Assembly: GCF_900105075.1 (NCBI RefSeq)
Contig: NZ_FNSK01000006.1
Coordinates: 62,001 to 126,000, forward strand
DNA from: Rhodobacter sp. 24-YEA-8
Lineage (GTDB): Bacteria; Pseudomonadota; Alphaproteobacteria; Rhodobacterales; Rhodobacteraceae
Length of the DNA: 64,000 bases
Direction of reading: 5' to 3'
Below the pieces are notes generated by a model. It was not told where the DNA came from. It searched no databases and saw only the letters and a list, made by a program, of their open reading frames with translations. Below, piece by piece: positions 1 through 8,641 of the stretch. The position numbers were made by a program, and so were the translations under genes. The number at the start of each line of letters is the position of its first letter. Positions within the stretch are counted from its first letter, which is position 1.

Positions 1-924
1 AGTGCCAGAGAGACCGAAGAGCGCGCGCAGGTGCACAGGCGCGAGGCCGAAGCCCGCCATGCCCGCCTGCGCGAGGCGCGCGCCGCATCGCGTGCGGCGG
101 AGCTGGCCGCCAGGCAGGTGCTGGACGCGGTCCGAGCCGAGGCCGGTGATCCGGTGGACCTTGCTGCGCGGCTTTTGCACCTCGCCCAGGTCCAGACCGG
201 GCTGGCCGGGGCCGAAACCCAGGCCGCCGGGACCCTGGCCCGGCTGACCACCAACGCCCCCGATCTGGAGACCGCCCGGGCGGCTGTCACCCGCCTTGCC
301 TCGGTGATCGAGGGACGGAGGCGCGACCGGGCACGGCTGGAAAGCGACCTTGCCGGGGTGAGCGGCTCAATCGGGGCGCTGGCCGATGAGGGGATCGAGG
401 AGGCGCTTGGCGATCTGCGGGGCCGCGAAGCGACCGCCCTTGCCCGCGCGGCCCGTTATGAACGCGAAGTGAAGGCGCTTGCCCGGTTGCGGACGGCGCT
501 CGAAGCGGCCAGACGCGAGGCGCGCGAAGCCTATCTTGGCCCGGTCCTGCGCGAACTTGACCCGCTTCTGTCGATCCTGCATCCGGGCGCATCGCTCAGG
601 ATAGACGATACCAGCCTCCTGCCGGTGGCACTGATGCGCGACGGTCAGGATGAAGAGATCGAGATCCTGTCCGGTGGAACCAGGGAACAGCTGGCGGTGC
701 TGACGCGGCTGGCCTTTGCGCGGCTCTTTGCCCAGTCGGGCAGATCGGTGCCGGTGATCCTCGATGATGCCCTGGTCCATAGTGATGATGACCGGATCGA
801 AGCGATGTTCACCGCCCTGCACCGGGTGGCGCAGGATCAGCAGATCATCGTCCTGACCTGCCGCCAACGCGCCTTTGCCTCCCTGGGGGGAGAGCGGCTG
901 CACGCGCAGATCAGCTCGGTTTAA
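1..924 (+). CDS. YhaN-like AAA ATPase, C-terminal part (5' truncated)
   Basis: The frame is open from the first base to a TAA stop, so only the C-terminal ~307 residues are visible. The first ~160 residues are rich in Ala, Arg and Glu and look like the tail of a coiled coil. They are followed by an ABC-type signature (LSGGTREQ, about nt 667-690) and a Walker B segment (VPVILDDALVHSDDDR, about nt 748-795). This arrangement is the C-terminal half of an SMC/Rad50-like ATPase of the YhaN class. Such proteins usually pair with a metallophosphoesterase of the SbcD/YhaO type in DNA repair; that partner would lie upstream, outside the window. The Walker A half cannot be seen. It is convergent with the livM gene that follows, with about 190 bp between. 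Confidence 0.75.
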   Translation, partial: SARETEERAQVHRREAEARHARLREARAASRAAELAARQVLDAVRAEAGDPVDLAARLLHLAQVQTGLAGAETQAAGTLARLTTNAPDLETARAAVTRLASVIEGRRRDRARLESDLAGVSGSIGALADEGIEEALGDLRGREATALARAARYEREVKALARLRTALEAARREAREAYLGPVLRELDPLLSILHPGASLRIDDTSLLPVALMRDGQDEEIEILSGGTREQLAVLTRLAFARLFAQSGRSVPVILDDALVHSDDDRIEAMFTALHRVAQDQQIIVLTCRQRAFASLGGERLHAQISSV

Positions 925-1110
925 GGGCGTGGTTTTGCGCAAGGACCTCTGCGCTGCTGCCTCTGGCATATGCTTGCTGACAGGCGGTTTCGGAGGCCCT
1001 GCGCAACCTGGAGCAAACGGCCCGGGACCAGGCCTGTGGTGGTGCTGAGAAACACGGGGGACCCGGCCATCCGGCGCCTGTGAGGCGGCACAGGACGACC
1101 CTGATGATCT

Positions 1111-2082
1111 TCAGACCTTAAGGCCCAGCCTGTCGGCAATGGTCCCGAGCAGGCCTTTGCGGAAGACGAGGATGCAGGCCATGAAAACCAGCCCCTGCAT
1201 GATGGTGACCCAGGCTCCGAAAGCGGCCAGCTCATTTTGCATCCAGATCACCAGCAGCGCGCCGACCAGCGGTCCGAAGAATGTCGCCATGCCACCGATC
1301 ATCACCATAAGCACCACCTCGCCCGACATGCCCCAATAGACGTCGGTGAGGCTCGCCAGCTGAAAGGAAATCGCCTTCAGTCCGCCCGCCAGCCCGGCGA
1401 AACCGGCGGCCAGAACGAAAACTGCCCATTTGTAGCGGTCAACCCGGTAGCCCAGCGAGATCGCACGCGGTTCATTGTCGCGGATCGCCCGCAGGACCTG
1501 ACCAAAGGGCGACCAGGTGATGCGGTAGAGAGCCAGCACCGCGACGAAAAACACGACAGCGACAAGGGCATAAAGCGCCATATCGCTTTGCAGCGAGAAG
1601 AGGCCGAACAACGCCCGGCGCGGCACATTCTGAATGCCATCCTCGCCGCCGGTAAACGGAGCCTGGAGCGAGAAGAAGTAGATCATCTGGGCGAAGGCGA
1701 GCGTCACCATGGCAAAATAGATGCCCTGGCGGCGCACGCAAAGTGCGCCAAACACCGCCCCGGTCGCAACGGCCACCAGCACCGCAAAGCCAAGTGCGAA
1801 TTCGGGGGTGAAACCCCAGACTTTCGCGGCATGGGCCGCAGCATAGGATGACAGGCCGAAATAGGCGGCATGACCGAAAGAAAGCAGCCCCAGATTGCCC
1901 AGCATCAGATTGAGCGACAGGGCAAACAGTCCGAAGCAGAGGACTTTGATCACCAGCAAAGGATAGGCCAGGAAGGGCGCCACAGCGACGATCACCAGCA
2001 AAAGCAGGAAAAGGTTGCGATGGCTTGCGCTCATGCCAGGCAGGCCGGCAGCGGTGATCTCGGGTTGCGTGGTCATGTGCAA
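1111..2082 (-). CDS. livM: Branched-chain-type ABC transporter permease LivM
   Basis: 323-residue polytopic membrane protein of the LivM family, the second permease of a hydrophobic amino acid/organic acid (HAAT) importer. After a short polar N-terminus it shows serial hydrophobic helices, with the family motif around LMLGNLGLLSFGHAAYFG in the first third and the EAA-like loop RDNEPRAISLGYRVDRYK that contacts the ATPases. Start could be at 2082 or two codons later at 2076. It is the last gene of the run SBP-livG-livF-livH-livM, 42 bp after livH. Given the adjacent beta-oxidation genes and shared operators, the substrate is probably a carboxylic acid of that pathway rather than an amino acid (inference). 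Confidence 0.9.
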   Translation of the reverse strand: MHMTTQPEITAAGLPGMSASHRNLFLLLLVIVAVAPFLAYPLLVIKVLCFGLFALSLNLMLGNLGLLSFGHAAYFGLSSYAAAHAAKVWGFTPEFALGFAVLVAVATGAVFGALCVRRQGIYFAMVTLAFAQMIYFFSLQAPFTGGEDGIQNVPRRALFGLFSLQSDMALYALVAVVFFVAVLALYRITWSPFGQVLRAIRDNEPRAISLGYRVDRYKWAVFVLAAGFAGLAGGLKAISFQLASLTDVYWGMSGEVVLMVMIGGMATFFGPLVGALLVIWMQNELAAFGAWVTIMQGLVFMACILVFRKGLLGTIADRLGLKV

Positions 2083-2124
2083 TGCTCCTGCGGTCTGAAG
2101 GGCCTTGGTTTCTGACGGCCCATC

Positions 2125-3009
2125 TCAGGCCTGCTTGCCGAACAGCCCGGCAGGGCGGATCAGAAGGACGATTGCCATGATCACGAAGATCACCGTCGTC
2201 GAGGCCTGTGGCCAGAAGACCTTGGTCACCCCTTCTATCAGCCCCAGCATAAAGCCGGTCAGGATCGCGCCCGAGATCGACCCCATGCCGCCGATCACCA
2301 CCACCGCAAACACCACGATGATCAGGTCAGACCCCATCATCGGATTGACCGAATAGATCGGCGCGGCGAGGACACCGGCAAAGCCGGCAAGGGCGACACC
2401 AAAGCCGTAAGTCAGTGTGATCAGCAAAGGCACATTGATGCCAAAGGCCTCGGTAAGCGCCGGTTTTTCGGTTGCCGCCCGCAGCCAGGAGCCAAGCCTC
2501 GTCTTCTCGATCACCAGCCAGGTCACCAGACAGACCGCCACTGAGGCGAGGATCACAAAGGCGCGCGAGGCCGGCAGAAACATGAAGCCGAGATTATACC
2601 CGCCCTGCAAAGCCGCGGGCATCGAATAGGGCAGGCCGGTCGCGCCATATTGATTGCGAAACAGCCCGACAATCACCAGCCCCATGCCGAAGGTCAGGAT
2701 CATGCCATAGAGATGGTCGAGATCATAAATCCGGCGCAGGATCAGCCGTTCGATAACACAGCCCAGCAGACCGATGGTCAGCGGCACCACAAGCAGCGCC
2801 AGCCAGTAATTCATCGCAAAGTGATCCAGCATCAGCAATGCGCCAAAGGCCCCCATCATGTAAAAGGCGCCATGGGCGAAATTTACGATGTTCAGCAGGC
2901 CAAAGATGATCGCAAGCCCAAGGCTGAGGATCGCGTAAAATGCACCATTGATCAGACCCAGCAGGATCTGGGTCGACAGCAGCTGCAGTGGTATTCCGAA
3001 TATAAGCAT
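2125..3009 (-). CDS. livH: Branched-chain-type ABC transporter permease LivH
   Basis: 294-residue permease of the LivH family with about eight hydrophobic segments. It opens with MLIFGIPLQLLSTQILLGLI and has the typical GLLNIVNFAHGAFYM motif after the first helices. The cytoplasmic loop around TRLGSWLRAATEKPALTEAFG is the ATPase-contact region. It starts 9 bp after livF stops, consistent with translational coupling. It pairs with the livM product to form the transmembrane channel. Confidence 0.92.
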   Translation of the reverse strand: MLIFGIPLQLLSTQILLGLINGAFYAILSLGLAIIFGLLNIVNFAHGAFYMMGAFGALLMLDHFAMNYWLALLVVPLTIGLLGCVIERLILRRIYDLDHLYGMILTFGMGLVIVGLFRNQYGATGLPYSMPAALQGGYNLGFMFLPASRAFVILASVAVCLVTWLVIEKTRLGSWLRAATEKPALTEAFGINVPLLITLTYGFGVALAGFAGVLAAPIYSVNPMMGSDLIIVVFAVVVIGGMGSISGAILTGFMLGLIEGVTKVFWPQASTTVIFVIMAIVLLIRPAGLFGKQA

Positions 3010-3018
3010 GTTTGCGCC

Positions 3019-3738
3019 TCAGACCCCCAGATATGTGCTGAGCTTCGCCATGTTGTCGGCGATTTCCGTGCCAGGGATCATGTCGACCACCTGACCGTGA
3101 TCCATCACGTAATGGCGGTCGGCCACCGACGCCGCGAAGTGGAAATTCTGTTCGACCAGCAGCACGGTATAGCCGCGCTCTTTCAGCTGGCGGATGGTGG
3201 CGCCGATCTGCTGCACAATCACCGGAGCCAGGCCCTCGGTCGGCTCATCAAGCAGCAAAAGCCGGGCGCCGGTGCGCAGGATCCGGCCGATCGCCAGCAT
3301 CTGCTGTTCGCCGCCTGAAAGCCGGGTGCCCTGGCTCCGGCGGCGTTCGGCGAGGTTCGGGAAAAGCGTGTGGATCTCGGCCACGCTCATGCCACCGCTG
3401 GCCACCACCGGCGGCAGCATCAGGTTCTCTTCCACGGTCAGGCTGGAATAGATGCCGCGATCTTCCGGGCAAAAGGCGATCCCGGCCCGGGCGATGGCCC
3501 GGCTGGAGGCGCGGCCCAGCTCTTTTTCCCGCAGCCGGACAGAACCCTGCCGGCGTTTGATCATGCCCATGATGGATTTGAGCGTGGTGCTTTTGCCGGC
3601 GCCATTGCGGCCCAGCAGCGTCACCACCTCGCCTTCGCGGATGTCGAAACTGACCCTGTGCAGCACATGGCTTTCACCATACCAGGCCTCAAGATCCGTG
3701 ACCTGAAAATGCGGGTTCTGAGAAAGCCTGTCAGCCAT
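3019..3738 (-). CDS. livF: Branched-chain-type ABC transporter ATP-binding protein LivF
   Basis: 239-residue ATPase. Walker A is LLGRNGAGKST (residues 41-51), the signature is LSGGEQQMLAIGR, and Walker B is ARLLLLDEPTEGLAP. I chose the ATG at 3738 (MADRLSQN). The same frame remains open to 3876, but that extension lies inside livG, is rich in Arg/Ser and has no family resemblance. The chosen start overlaps the livG stop by 8 bp, as is usual for livG/livF pairs. Together with LivG it powers the LivHM permease. Confidence 0.92.
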   Translation of the reverse strand: MADRLSQNPHFQVTDLEAWYGESHVLHRVSFDIREGEVVTLLGRNGAGKSTTLKSIMGMIKRRQGSVRLREKELGRASSRAIARAGIAFCPEDRGIYSSLTVEENLMLPPVVASGGMSVAEIHTLFPNLAERRRSQGTRLSGGEQQMLAIGRILRTGARLLLLDEPTEGLAPVIVQQIGATIRQLKERGYTVLLVEQNFHFAASVADRHYVMDHGQVVDMIPGTEIADNMAKLSTYLGV

Positions 3739-4489
3739 TGGGCACCCCGATATAGGCATTGATGACCTGCGGGTCTTTGGAAACCTCGTCATAGCTGCCC
3801 TCTGCCAGGATGGCGCCGCGTGCGAGGACGGTAATGCGGTCGCAAAGCGTGGCGACCACCGAGAGATTATGCTCAACCATCAGCACGGTGCGGCCGACAG
3901 CAACCCGCGCAATCAGCGCGGTGATGCGCGCGACATCCTCCTGCGTCATGCCGGCCATCGGCTCGTCGAGCAGCAGGACTTTGGGATCCAGCGCCAGCGT
4001 GGTGGCGATTTCCAGCGCACGTTTGCGCCCATAGGAAAGATCGCTGGCCTGTTCCCGGGCGAAGCCTGTCATGCCGACCTGATCCAGCAGGTCCATTGCC
4101 TCATCTTCGAGGCGCGCCAGCACCTTCTGGCTGCGCCAGAAATCCCAGCTGTCGCCATGGCGGCGCCGCTGCAGGGCAATGCGCACATTTTCAAGCGCCG
4201 TCATCGAGCCGAACACCGCCGAAATCTGAAACGAGCGCACAAGACCCATCCGCGCGATCACCTCCGGCTTCAGGCGGGTGATATCTCGGCCATCATAGGT
4301 GATGGTGCCGGCACTTGGAGTCAGGAACTTGGTCAAGAGATTGAAACAGGTGGATTTTCCGGCGCCATTCGGGCCGATCAGGGCATGGACGGAACCGCGC
4401 TGAACATTCAGGTTCACCGCATCCACGGCACGGAACCCTTTGAAATCCTTGGTCAGACCCGTCGCTTTCAGGACAATATCATCGGACAT
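3731..4489 (-). CDS. livG: Branched-chain-type ABC transporter ATP-binding protein LivG
   Basis: 252-residue ATPase with Walker A GPNGAGKST (residues 39-47), signature LSYGRKRALEIA and Walker B VLLLDEPMAGM. The LSYG signature in place of LSGG is normal for LivG. It follows the binding-protein gene after a 72-bp gap that contains a 9-bp-stem hairpin (see 4525-4552), and overlaps livF by 8 bp. Confidence 0.93.
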   Translation of the reverse strand: MSDDIVLKATGLTKDFKGFRAVDAVNLNVQRGSVHALIGPNGAGKSTCFNLLTKFLTPSAGTITYDGRDITRLKPEVIARMGLVRSFQISAVFGSMTALENVRIALQRRRHGDSWDFWRSQKVLARLEDEAMDLLDQVGMTGFAREQASDLSYGRKRALEIATTLALDPKVLLLDEPMAGMTQEDVARITALIARVAVGRTVLMVEHNLSVVATLCDRITVLARGAILAEGSYDEVSKDPQVINAYIGVPNG

Positions 4490-4524
4490 TTGACATCTTT
4501 CGGGCTGCGCTGAAGCGGGGAAAG

Positions 4525-4552
4525 GCAGCGGCCATCCGCAGGGGGCCGCTGC
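4525..4552 (-). other. Stem-loop between the binding-protein gene and livG
   Basis: Perfect 9-bp inverted repeat, GCAGCGGCC at 4525-4533 and GGCCGCTGC at 4544-4552, with a 10-nt loop. On the transcribed (minus) strand it is followed by CTTTCC, a weak U stretch. It lies directly after the binding-protein stop. Such hairpins often trap 3' exonucleases or partly terminate, leaving more binding-protein mRNA than permease mRNA; that role is inferred here. Confidence 0.6.
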
Positions 4553-4561
4553 TCCGGGGCT

Positions 4562-5752
4562 TTATTTCACCAGCGGGCAGGCGCTGTCTGCGAGCGGGCG
4601 GAAGGCTTCGTCACCGGGGACGGTTGCGAGAATATTGTAGTAATCCCAGGCGCCGGTGGATTCCGCCGGGGTTTTGACCTGGGCGAGATACATATCATGC
4701 ACCATGCGGCCGTCCTCGCGGATCACGCCATTCTCGGTGAAGAAATCATTGACCGGCGTTGCCTTCATCTGCGCGATCACCGGACCGGCGGCATCGGTGC
4801 CGGTTTCAGCGATGGCATTCAGATAATGGGTCACGGCCGAATAGACCCCGGCCTGCGACATGGTCGGCATCGCCCCGTGCTTTTCAAAGAACCGCTGCGA
4901 CCAGGCGCGGCTTTCATCGGTGCGATCCCAGTAGAAGCCGGTGGTCAGATAGAGACCCTGAGCGGAATCGAGACCCATCGAATGCACGTCGGTCAGGAAG
5001 ATCGCAAGACCGGCCAGCTTGGCCTGCATGGTCAGACCGAACTCCTGCGCCTGCTTCAGCGAGTTGATCGTATCGGTGCCGCCATTGGCGAGGGCGATCA
5101 CATTGGCCCCGGCCGAAGGGGCCTGCAGCAGATAGGTCGAGAAATCGGCCGTGTTCAGCGGTGCGATCGCGGTGCCGACAACCGAGGCACCGGCGCCTTC
5201 AACCACCGTGGTCACATCGGCCTGCATGGTATGGCCGAACGCATAGTCGGCGGTCAGGAAGAACCATTTGTCACCCCCCTGGGCAACCATGGCCTTGCCC
5301 GTCGAAACCGCCACCGCATAGGTGTCCCAGGTCCAGTGAATGCCGTTGGGCGAGCAGTTCTCATTGGTCAGGCTGGCAGTGCCCGCACCCGAGACGATCA
5401 GCAGCTTGTCCTTTTCGCGCGCCAGTTCCTGAACCGCCAGCACCACCGAAGAATTCGGCACGTCAACGATCAGATCGACGCCTTCGACATCATACCAGCG
5501 CCGTGCAATCTGGGTGCCGATGTCAGCCTTGTTCTGGTGATCTGCACTGACCAGCTCGATCTTGCCGAGCCGGTCGCCGAAATCCGCAATCGCCATCTCA
5601 GCTGCGACCACAGAGCCGGTTCCCGCCAGGGAAGAGAACACCCCGCTCTGATCGGTCAATACGCCGATTTTGACCGAGTTATTTGAAATTTCAGCTGATG
5701 CAGCAGTGGCACCTGCGGCCAGCAATGCCAGCGCAGAAACGAAAATCCTCAT
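4562..5752 (-). CDS. Periplasmic substrate-binding protein of the Liv-type ABC importer
   Basis: 396-residue type I periplasmic binding protein (LivK/Peripla_BP_6 class). A clear signal peptide opens the chosen start, MRIFVSALALLAAGATAASA followed by EISNN, with cleavage predicted after ASA. The body begins with VKIGVLTDQSGVFSSLAGTG, the typical first strand. The frame extends upstream to 5812, but the ATG at 5752 has a strong GGAGG ribosome-binding site about 7 nt ahead and puts the signal peptide at the N-terminus. First gene of the importer operon. A perfect IclR-type palindrome lies 75 bp upstream (5827-5841). The ligand is unknown; the context suggests an aromatic, alicyclic or dicarboxylic acid. 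Confidence 0.92.
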   Translation of the reverse strand: MRIFVSALALLAAGATAASAEISNNSVKIGVLTDQSGVFSSLAGTGSVVAAEMAIADFGDRLGKIELVSADHQNKADIGTQIARRWYDVEGVDLIVDVPNSSVVLAVQELAREKDKLLIVSGAGTASLTNENCSPNGIHWTWDTYAVAVSTGKAMVAQGGDKWFFLTADYAFGHTMQADVTTVVEGAGASVVGTAIAPLNTADFSTYLLQAPSAGANVIALANGGTDTINSLKQAQEFGLTMQAKLAGLAIFLTDVHSMGLDSAQGLYLTTGFYWDRTDESRAWSQRFFEKHGAMPTMSQAGVYSAVTHYLNAIAETGTDAAGPVIAQMKATPVNDFFTENGVIREDGRMVHDMYLAQVKTPAESTGAWDYYNILATVPGDEAFRPLADSACPLVK

Positions 5753-5826
5753 GAGCTTCCTCCCTCTCATTGCGGACAATATGGCCGCTCTTTGCCCCGC
5801 CAGCATCACCACAATGCGGCAAAGCG

Positions 5827-5841
5827 TTCCGCTCTGCGGAA
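5827..5841. promoter_or_regulatory. IclR-type operator 1 (TTCCGC-TCT-GCGGAA)
   Basis: Perfect 15-bp palindrome: 6-bp arms TTCCGC and GCGGAA around TCT. It lies between the SDR stop (5846) and the binding-protein start (5752). It matches operators 2-4 at 11081, 13465 and 14363, each close upstream of a unit of the same pathway. The likely binder is the IclR regulator encoded at 11110-11853 (inference). Confidence 0.75.
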
Positions 5842-5845
5842 GACC

Positions 5846-6625
5846 TCAGAGCAGCCCGCGGGTCAGACCGCCATCCACCGCGATATTCTGGCCGGTGATA
5901 TATCCGGCATGGACCGAGCACAGGAATGCGGCGATCGGACCGAAGTCTTCCGCCGTGCCCAGGCGCTGCGCCGGCACCGATCCGGCCATGGCAGCGGCGG
6001 CCTCGGTCTCGGTGATTCCCTCGCGTTTTGCCTTCGCGCGGATGACACGATCAAGCGCGCCGGTCGCCATCAGACCGGGCAGGACATTGTTCACTGTCAC
6101 CCCCTGCGCGACGGTCTCACGCGCCAGTGTCGCCATCGCACCGGTCAGGCCGGCCCGAACCGAATTGGCCAAGGCCATATTCGGATAAGGTTCTTTCACC
6201 GCGAAAGAGGTGATGTTCACGATGCGGCCAAAGCCGTCCGCAATCATATCCGGCAACAGCATCTGGGTGGCCGATATGGCCGAAAGCATATTGGTCTCCA
6301 GCGCATGGCGCCAGGTCTCGGTATCATGATCGGTGAACCGCCCGGTGGGCGGCCCGCCGGCATTGGTCACCAGGATCGAAATCTGTCCCGCCCTGGCCTG
6401 TGCCTCCGCGATGACCCGGGCGGTGACGCCCGGCTGCGACACATCGCCCTGCACGAAAAAGGCGCCATGGCCAAGCCCGGCCGCGGCGGCGGCGCCTGCC
6501 TCGGCGTCGCGGCCATTCAGCACGACCCGCACCCCCGCCGCCGCCAGATGGCGCGCGGTTGAATAGGCAAGACCCTTGCTGCCGCCCAGCACCAGCGCCA
6601 CCCGACCCGAAATGCCCAGATCCAT
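5846..6625 (-). CDS. SDR-family protein lacking the Tyr-Lys catalytic pair
   Basis: 259-residue short-chain dehydrogenase/reductase fold. The cofactor motif is LGGSKGLA (residues 13-20), NAG is at 88-90 and the usual active-site Ser is S140 (NITSF). The YxxxK motif expected 13 residues later is replaced by A153-N-S-V-R157, inside NMALANSVRAGL. A subgroup of SDRs is known to share this kind of change, so it need not be a damaged gene, but classical NAD(P)H chemistry cannot be assumed. The C-terminus AGYITGQNIAVDGGLTRGLL is typical of the family. Last gene of the ligase-crotonase-thiolase-hydratase-SDR operon, 21 bp after the hydratase. Confidence 0.85.
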   Translation of the reverse strand: MDLGISGRVALVLGGSKGLAYSTARHLAAAGVRVVLNGRDAEAGAAAAAGLGHGAFFVQGDVSQPGVTARVIAEAQARAGQISILVTNAGGPPTGRFTDHDTETWRHALETNMLSAISATQMLLPDMIADGFGRIVNITSFAVKEPYPNMALANSVRAGLTGAMATLARETVAQGVTVNNVLPGLMATGALDRVIRAKAKREGITETEAAAAMAGSVPAQRLGTAEDFGPIAAFLCSVHAGYITGQNIAVDGGLTRGLL

Positions 6626-6646
6626 GATTTCCTCCCGCTTTGCTGT

Positions 6647-7429
6647 TCAGCGGCCCGTATAGCTGGGCCGTCTTTTTTCGGTGAAGGCGGCCATGCCTTC
6701 AAATTTATCCTGCGTCGAGAACAGAATCTGCAGCGCCTTGCGCTCCAGCGCGAGTGCCGCAGAAAGCGAGGCATCCTGACCATGCAGGATAACCTCTTTG
6801 ACCTGATTGACCGCGATAGGTGGCAGGCCGGCGATCCGCCGTGCCAGCCCCATGGCGTGGTCGAAGACCTGATCGTCTTCGACAACTTCGCTGACCAGTC
6901 CCATTGCCGAGGCCTCGTCTGCATCAATGATCTCGCCGGTCAGGCAAAGCCGCATCGCCTTGAATTTACCAACCGCGCGGGTCAGCCTCTGGGTGCCACC
7001 TGCGCCTGGCATGATACCGACCTTAACCTCTGGCTGACCGAAGCGTGCGGATTTTCCGGCGACAATGATATCGGCATGCATCGCAAGCTCCATACCGCCG
7101 CCAAGCGCAAAGCCATTGACCGCTGCGATCACCGGCACCGGGCAGCGGGCCACCGCTTCCCAGAGCCGCTCGGTATGGCGCAGATACATATCGACACTGT
7201 CGATCTGCGCCATATCGGCAATATCTGCCCCCGCCGCGAAGGATTTCTCATCGCCGGTCAGCACCACCGCGCGCAGGGTGCCTCCATCGGTAAGGCCTTC
7301 AAAGATTGTCGCAAGCTGGCGGCGCAGCGGCATGTTCAGCGCATTCAGCACTTCGGGACGATTGAGACGCAGCACGACCACCGCACCCAGATCCTCGACC
7401 AGCACCAGATCATTTTTCTCTGTCATCAT
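6647..7429 (-). CDS. Enoyl-CoA hydratase, PaaF-like
   Basis: 260-residue crotonase-fold enzyme (259 if translation begins at the second Met, 7426). Both catalytic glutamates of true hydratases are present, in ALGGGMELAM and FGQPEVKVGIMPGAGGTQRL. Overall it resembles 2,3-dehydroadipyl-CoA hydratase PaaF of phenylacetate degradation, ending in FTEKRRPSYTGR. Inferred reaction: hydration of a 2,3-enoyl-CoA to a 3-hydroxyacyl-CoA, feeding the dehydrogenase at 11890-13383 and the thiolase at 7426. Its start overlaps the thiolase stop by 4 bp, so the two are probably translationally coupled. Confidence 0.9.
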   Translation of the reverse strand: MMTEKNDLVLVEDLGAVVVLRLNRPEVLNALNMPLRRQLATIFEGLTDGGTLRAVVLTGDEKSFAAGADIADMAQIDSVDMYLRHTERLWEAVARCPVPVIAAVNGFALGGGMELAMHADIIVAGKSARFGQPEVKVGIMPGAGGTQRLTRAVGKFKAMRLCLTGEIIDADEASAMGLVSEVVEDDQVFDHAMGLARRIAGLPPIAVNQVKEVILHGQDASLSAALALERKALQILFSTQDKFEGMAAFTEKRRPSYTGR

Positions 7430-8634
7430 ACTGCCTCAAGCCCGAGGGCAATGCCCTGACCGACACCGACGCACATGGTGGCCAATGCGCGGCCGCTGCC
7501 GGCCTTGTGCAGCCCGAGCGCAGCGGTGAGGGCCAGACGCACGCCCGACATCCCCAGCGGATGGCCAAGGGCAATTGCACCACCCAGCGGATTGACATGT
7601 GCGGCATCATCGGGAAGGCCAAGCTGGCGCAGACAGGCAAGGCTTTGCGCGGCAAAAGCCTCATTCAGCTCGATCCGGCTGAAATCCGCGATGGACAGCC
7701 CCAATCGCGCCATCAGTTTCTGACTGGCCGGAACCGGCCCCATTCCCATGATCGCCGGCTCGACCCCGGCAGTTGCCAGCCCGGTGATCCGTGCCATCGG
7801 CGTCAGGCCGAAGCGTTTTACCGCTGCTGCCGAGGCGACGAGCACCGCCGCCGCCCCGTCATTGACGCCGCTGGCATTGCCTGCGGTGACCGAACCCCCC
7901 TCGCGGAACGGGGCTGGCAGTTTTGCCAGCGCCTCCAGCGTGGTCGGGCGCGGATGTTCGTCGCGACTGAACACCACCGGATCACCTTTGCGCTGTGCGA
8001 TGCTGACCGGGAGGAGTTCATCGTCAAAGCCACCCGCCGCCTGGGCGGCCGCCACCCGCTGCTGGCTGCGCAGGGCGAAAGCGTCCTGATCCTCGCGGGA
8101 AATTCCAAAGCGTCCGGCGACATTCTCGGCCGTCTCCGGCATGGAATCGACACCATATTGCCGTTTCAGCACCGGGTTAACAAAGCGCCAGCCAATTGTG
8201 GTGTCGTAGATATCGGCCTGCCGCGAGAAGGCGGTTTCAGCCTTGCCCTGCACGAAGGGCGCGCGTGTCATGCTTTCGGTGCCCGAGGCGATAATCACCT
8301 CGGCATCGCCCGCAAGAATGGAGCGCGCCGCGAGCCCAACCGCATCCAGCCCCGAGCCGCAAAGCCGGTTCAGCGTGGTCCCGGGCACGGATTGTGGCAG
8401 GCCAGCCAGCAGCACCCCCATCCGGGCCACGTCGCGATTGTCTTCGCCCGCCTGATTGGCGCAGCCGGTGAACACATCGTCAATCGCCAGCGGGTCCAGG
8501 CCCGGCGCGCGTGCCATGACCTCTGCCAGCACAAGCGCCAGCATATCATCGGGCCGGATTGTCGCCAAGGCGCCGCCAAAGCGCCCGATCGGGGTCCGAA
8601 CCCCGGCGCAGATAAAAGCTTCTCTCATGGTCAC
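7426..8634 (-). CDS. Thiolase, 3-oxoadipyl-CoA thiolase-like (PcaF/PaaJ)
   Basis: 402-residue thiolase. The nucleophilic Cys is C92 in [12 protein letters not shown]. The other catalytic residues are H358 in [14 protein letters not shown] and C388 in MCVGVGQG. The stretch [17 protein letters not shown] is characteristic of PcaF/PaaJ thiolases rather than generic acetyl-CoA acetyltransferases. Expected reaction: 3-oxoadipyl-CoA (or a close homologue) plus CoA gives succinyl-CoA and acetyl-CoA. It begins 7 bp after the preceding crotonase gene and overlaps the next hydratase by 4 bp. This gene is the main reason to think the pathway ends in a dicarboxylic CoA ester. Confidence 0.92.
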   Translation of the reverse strand: MTMREAFICAGVRTPIGRFGGALATIRPDDMLALVLAEVMARAPGLDPLAIDDVFTGCANQAGEDNRDVARMGVLLAGLPQSVPGTTLNRLCGSGLDAVGLAARSILAGDAEVIIASGTESMTRAPFVQGKAETAFSRQADIYDTTIGWRFVNPVLKRQYGVDSMPETAENVAGRFGISREDQDAFALRSQQRVAAAQAAGGFDDELLPVSIAQRKGDPVVFSRDEHPRPTTLEALAKLPAPFREGGSVTAGNASGVNDGAAAVLVASAAAVKRFGLTPMARITGLATAGVEPAIMGMGPVPASQKLMARLGLSIADFSRIELNEAFAAQSLACLRQLGLPDDAAHVNPLGGAIALGHPLGMSGVRLALTAALGLHKAGSGRALATMCVGVGQGIALGLEAV

Positions 8635-8641
8635 ATGATCC

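Noticed and set aside
3739..3876. 46-residue N-terminal extension of LivF
   Set aside because: The extension lies inside livG and is not family-like. The ATG at 3738 gives a normal LivF length and overlap.
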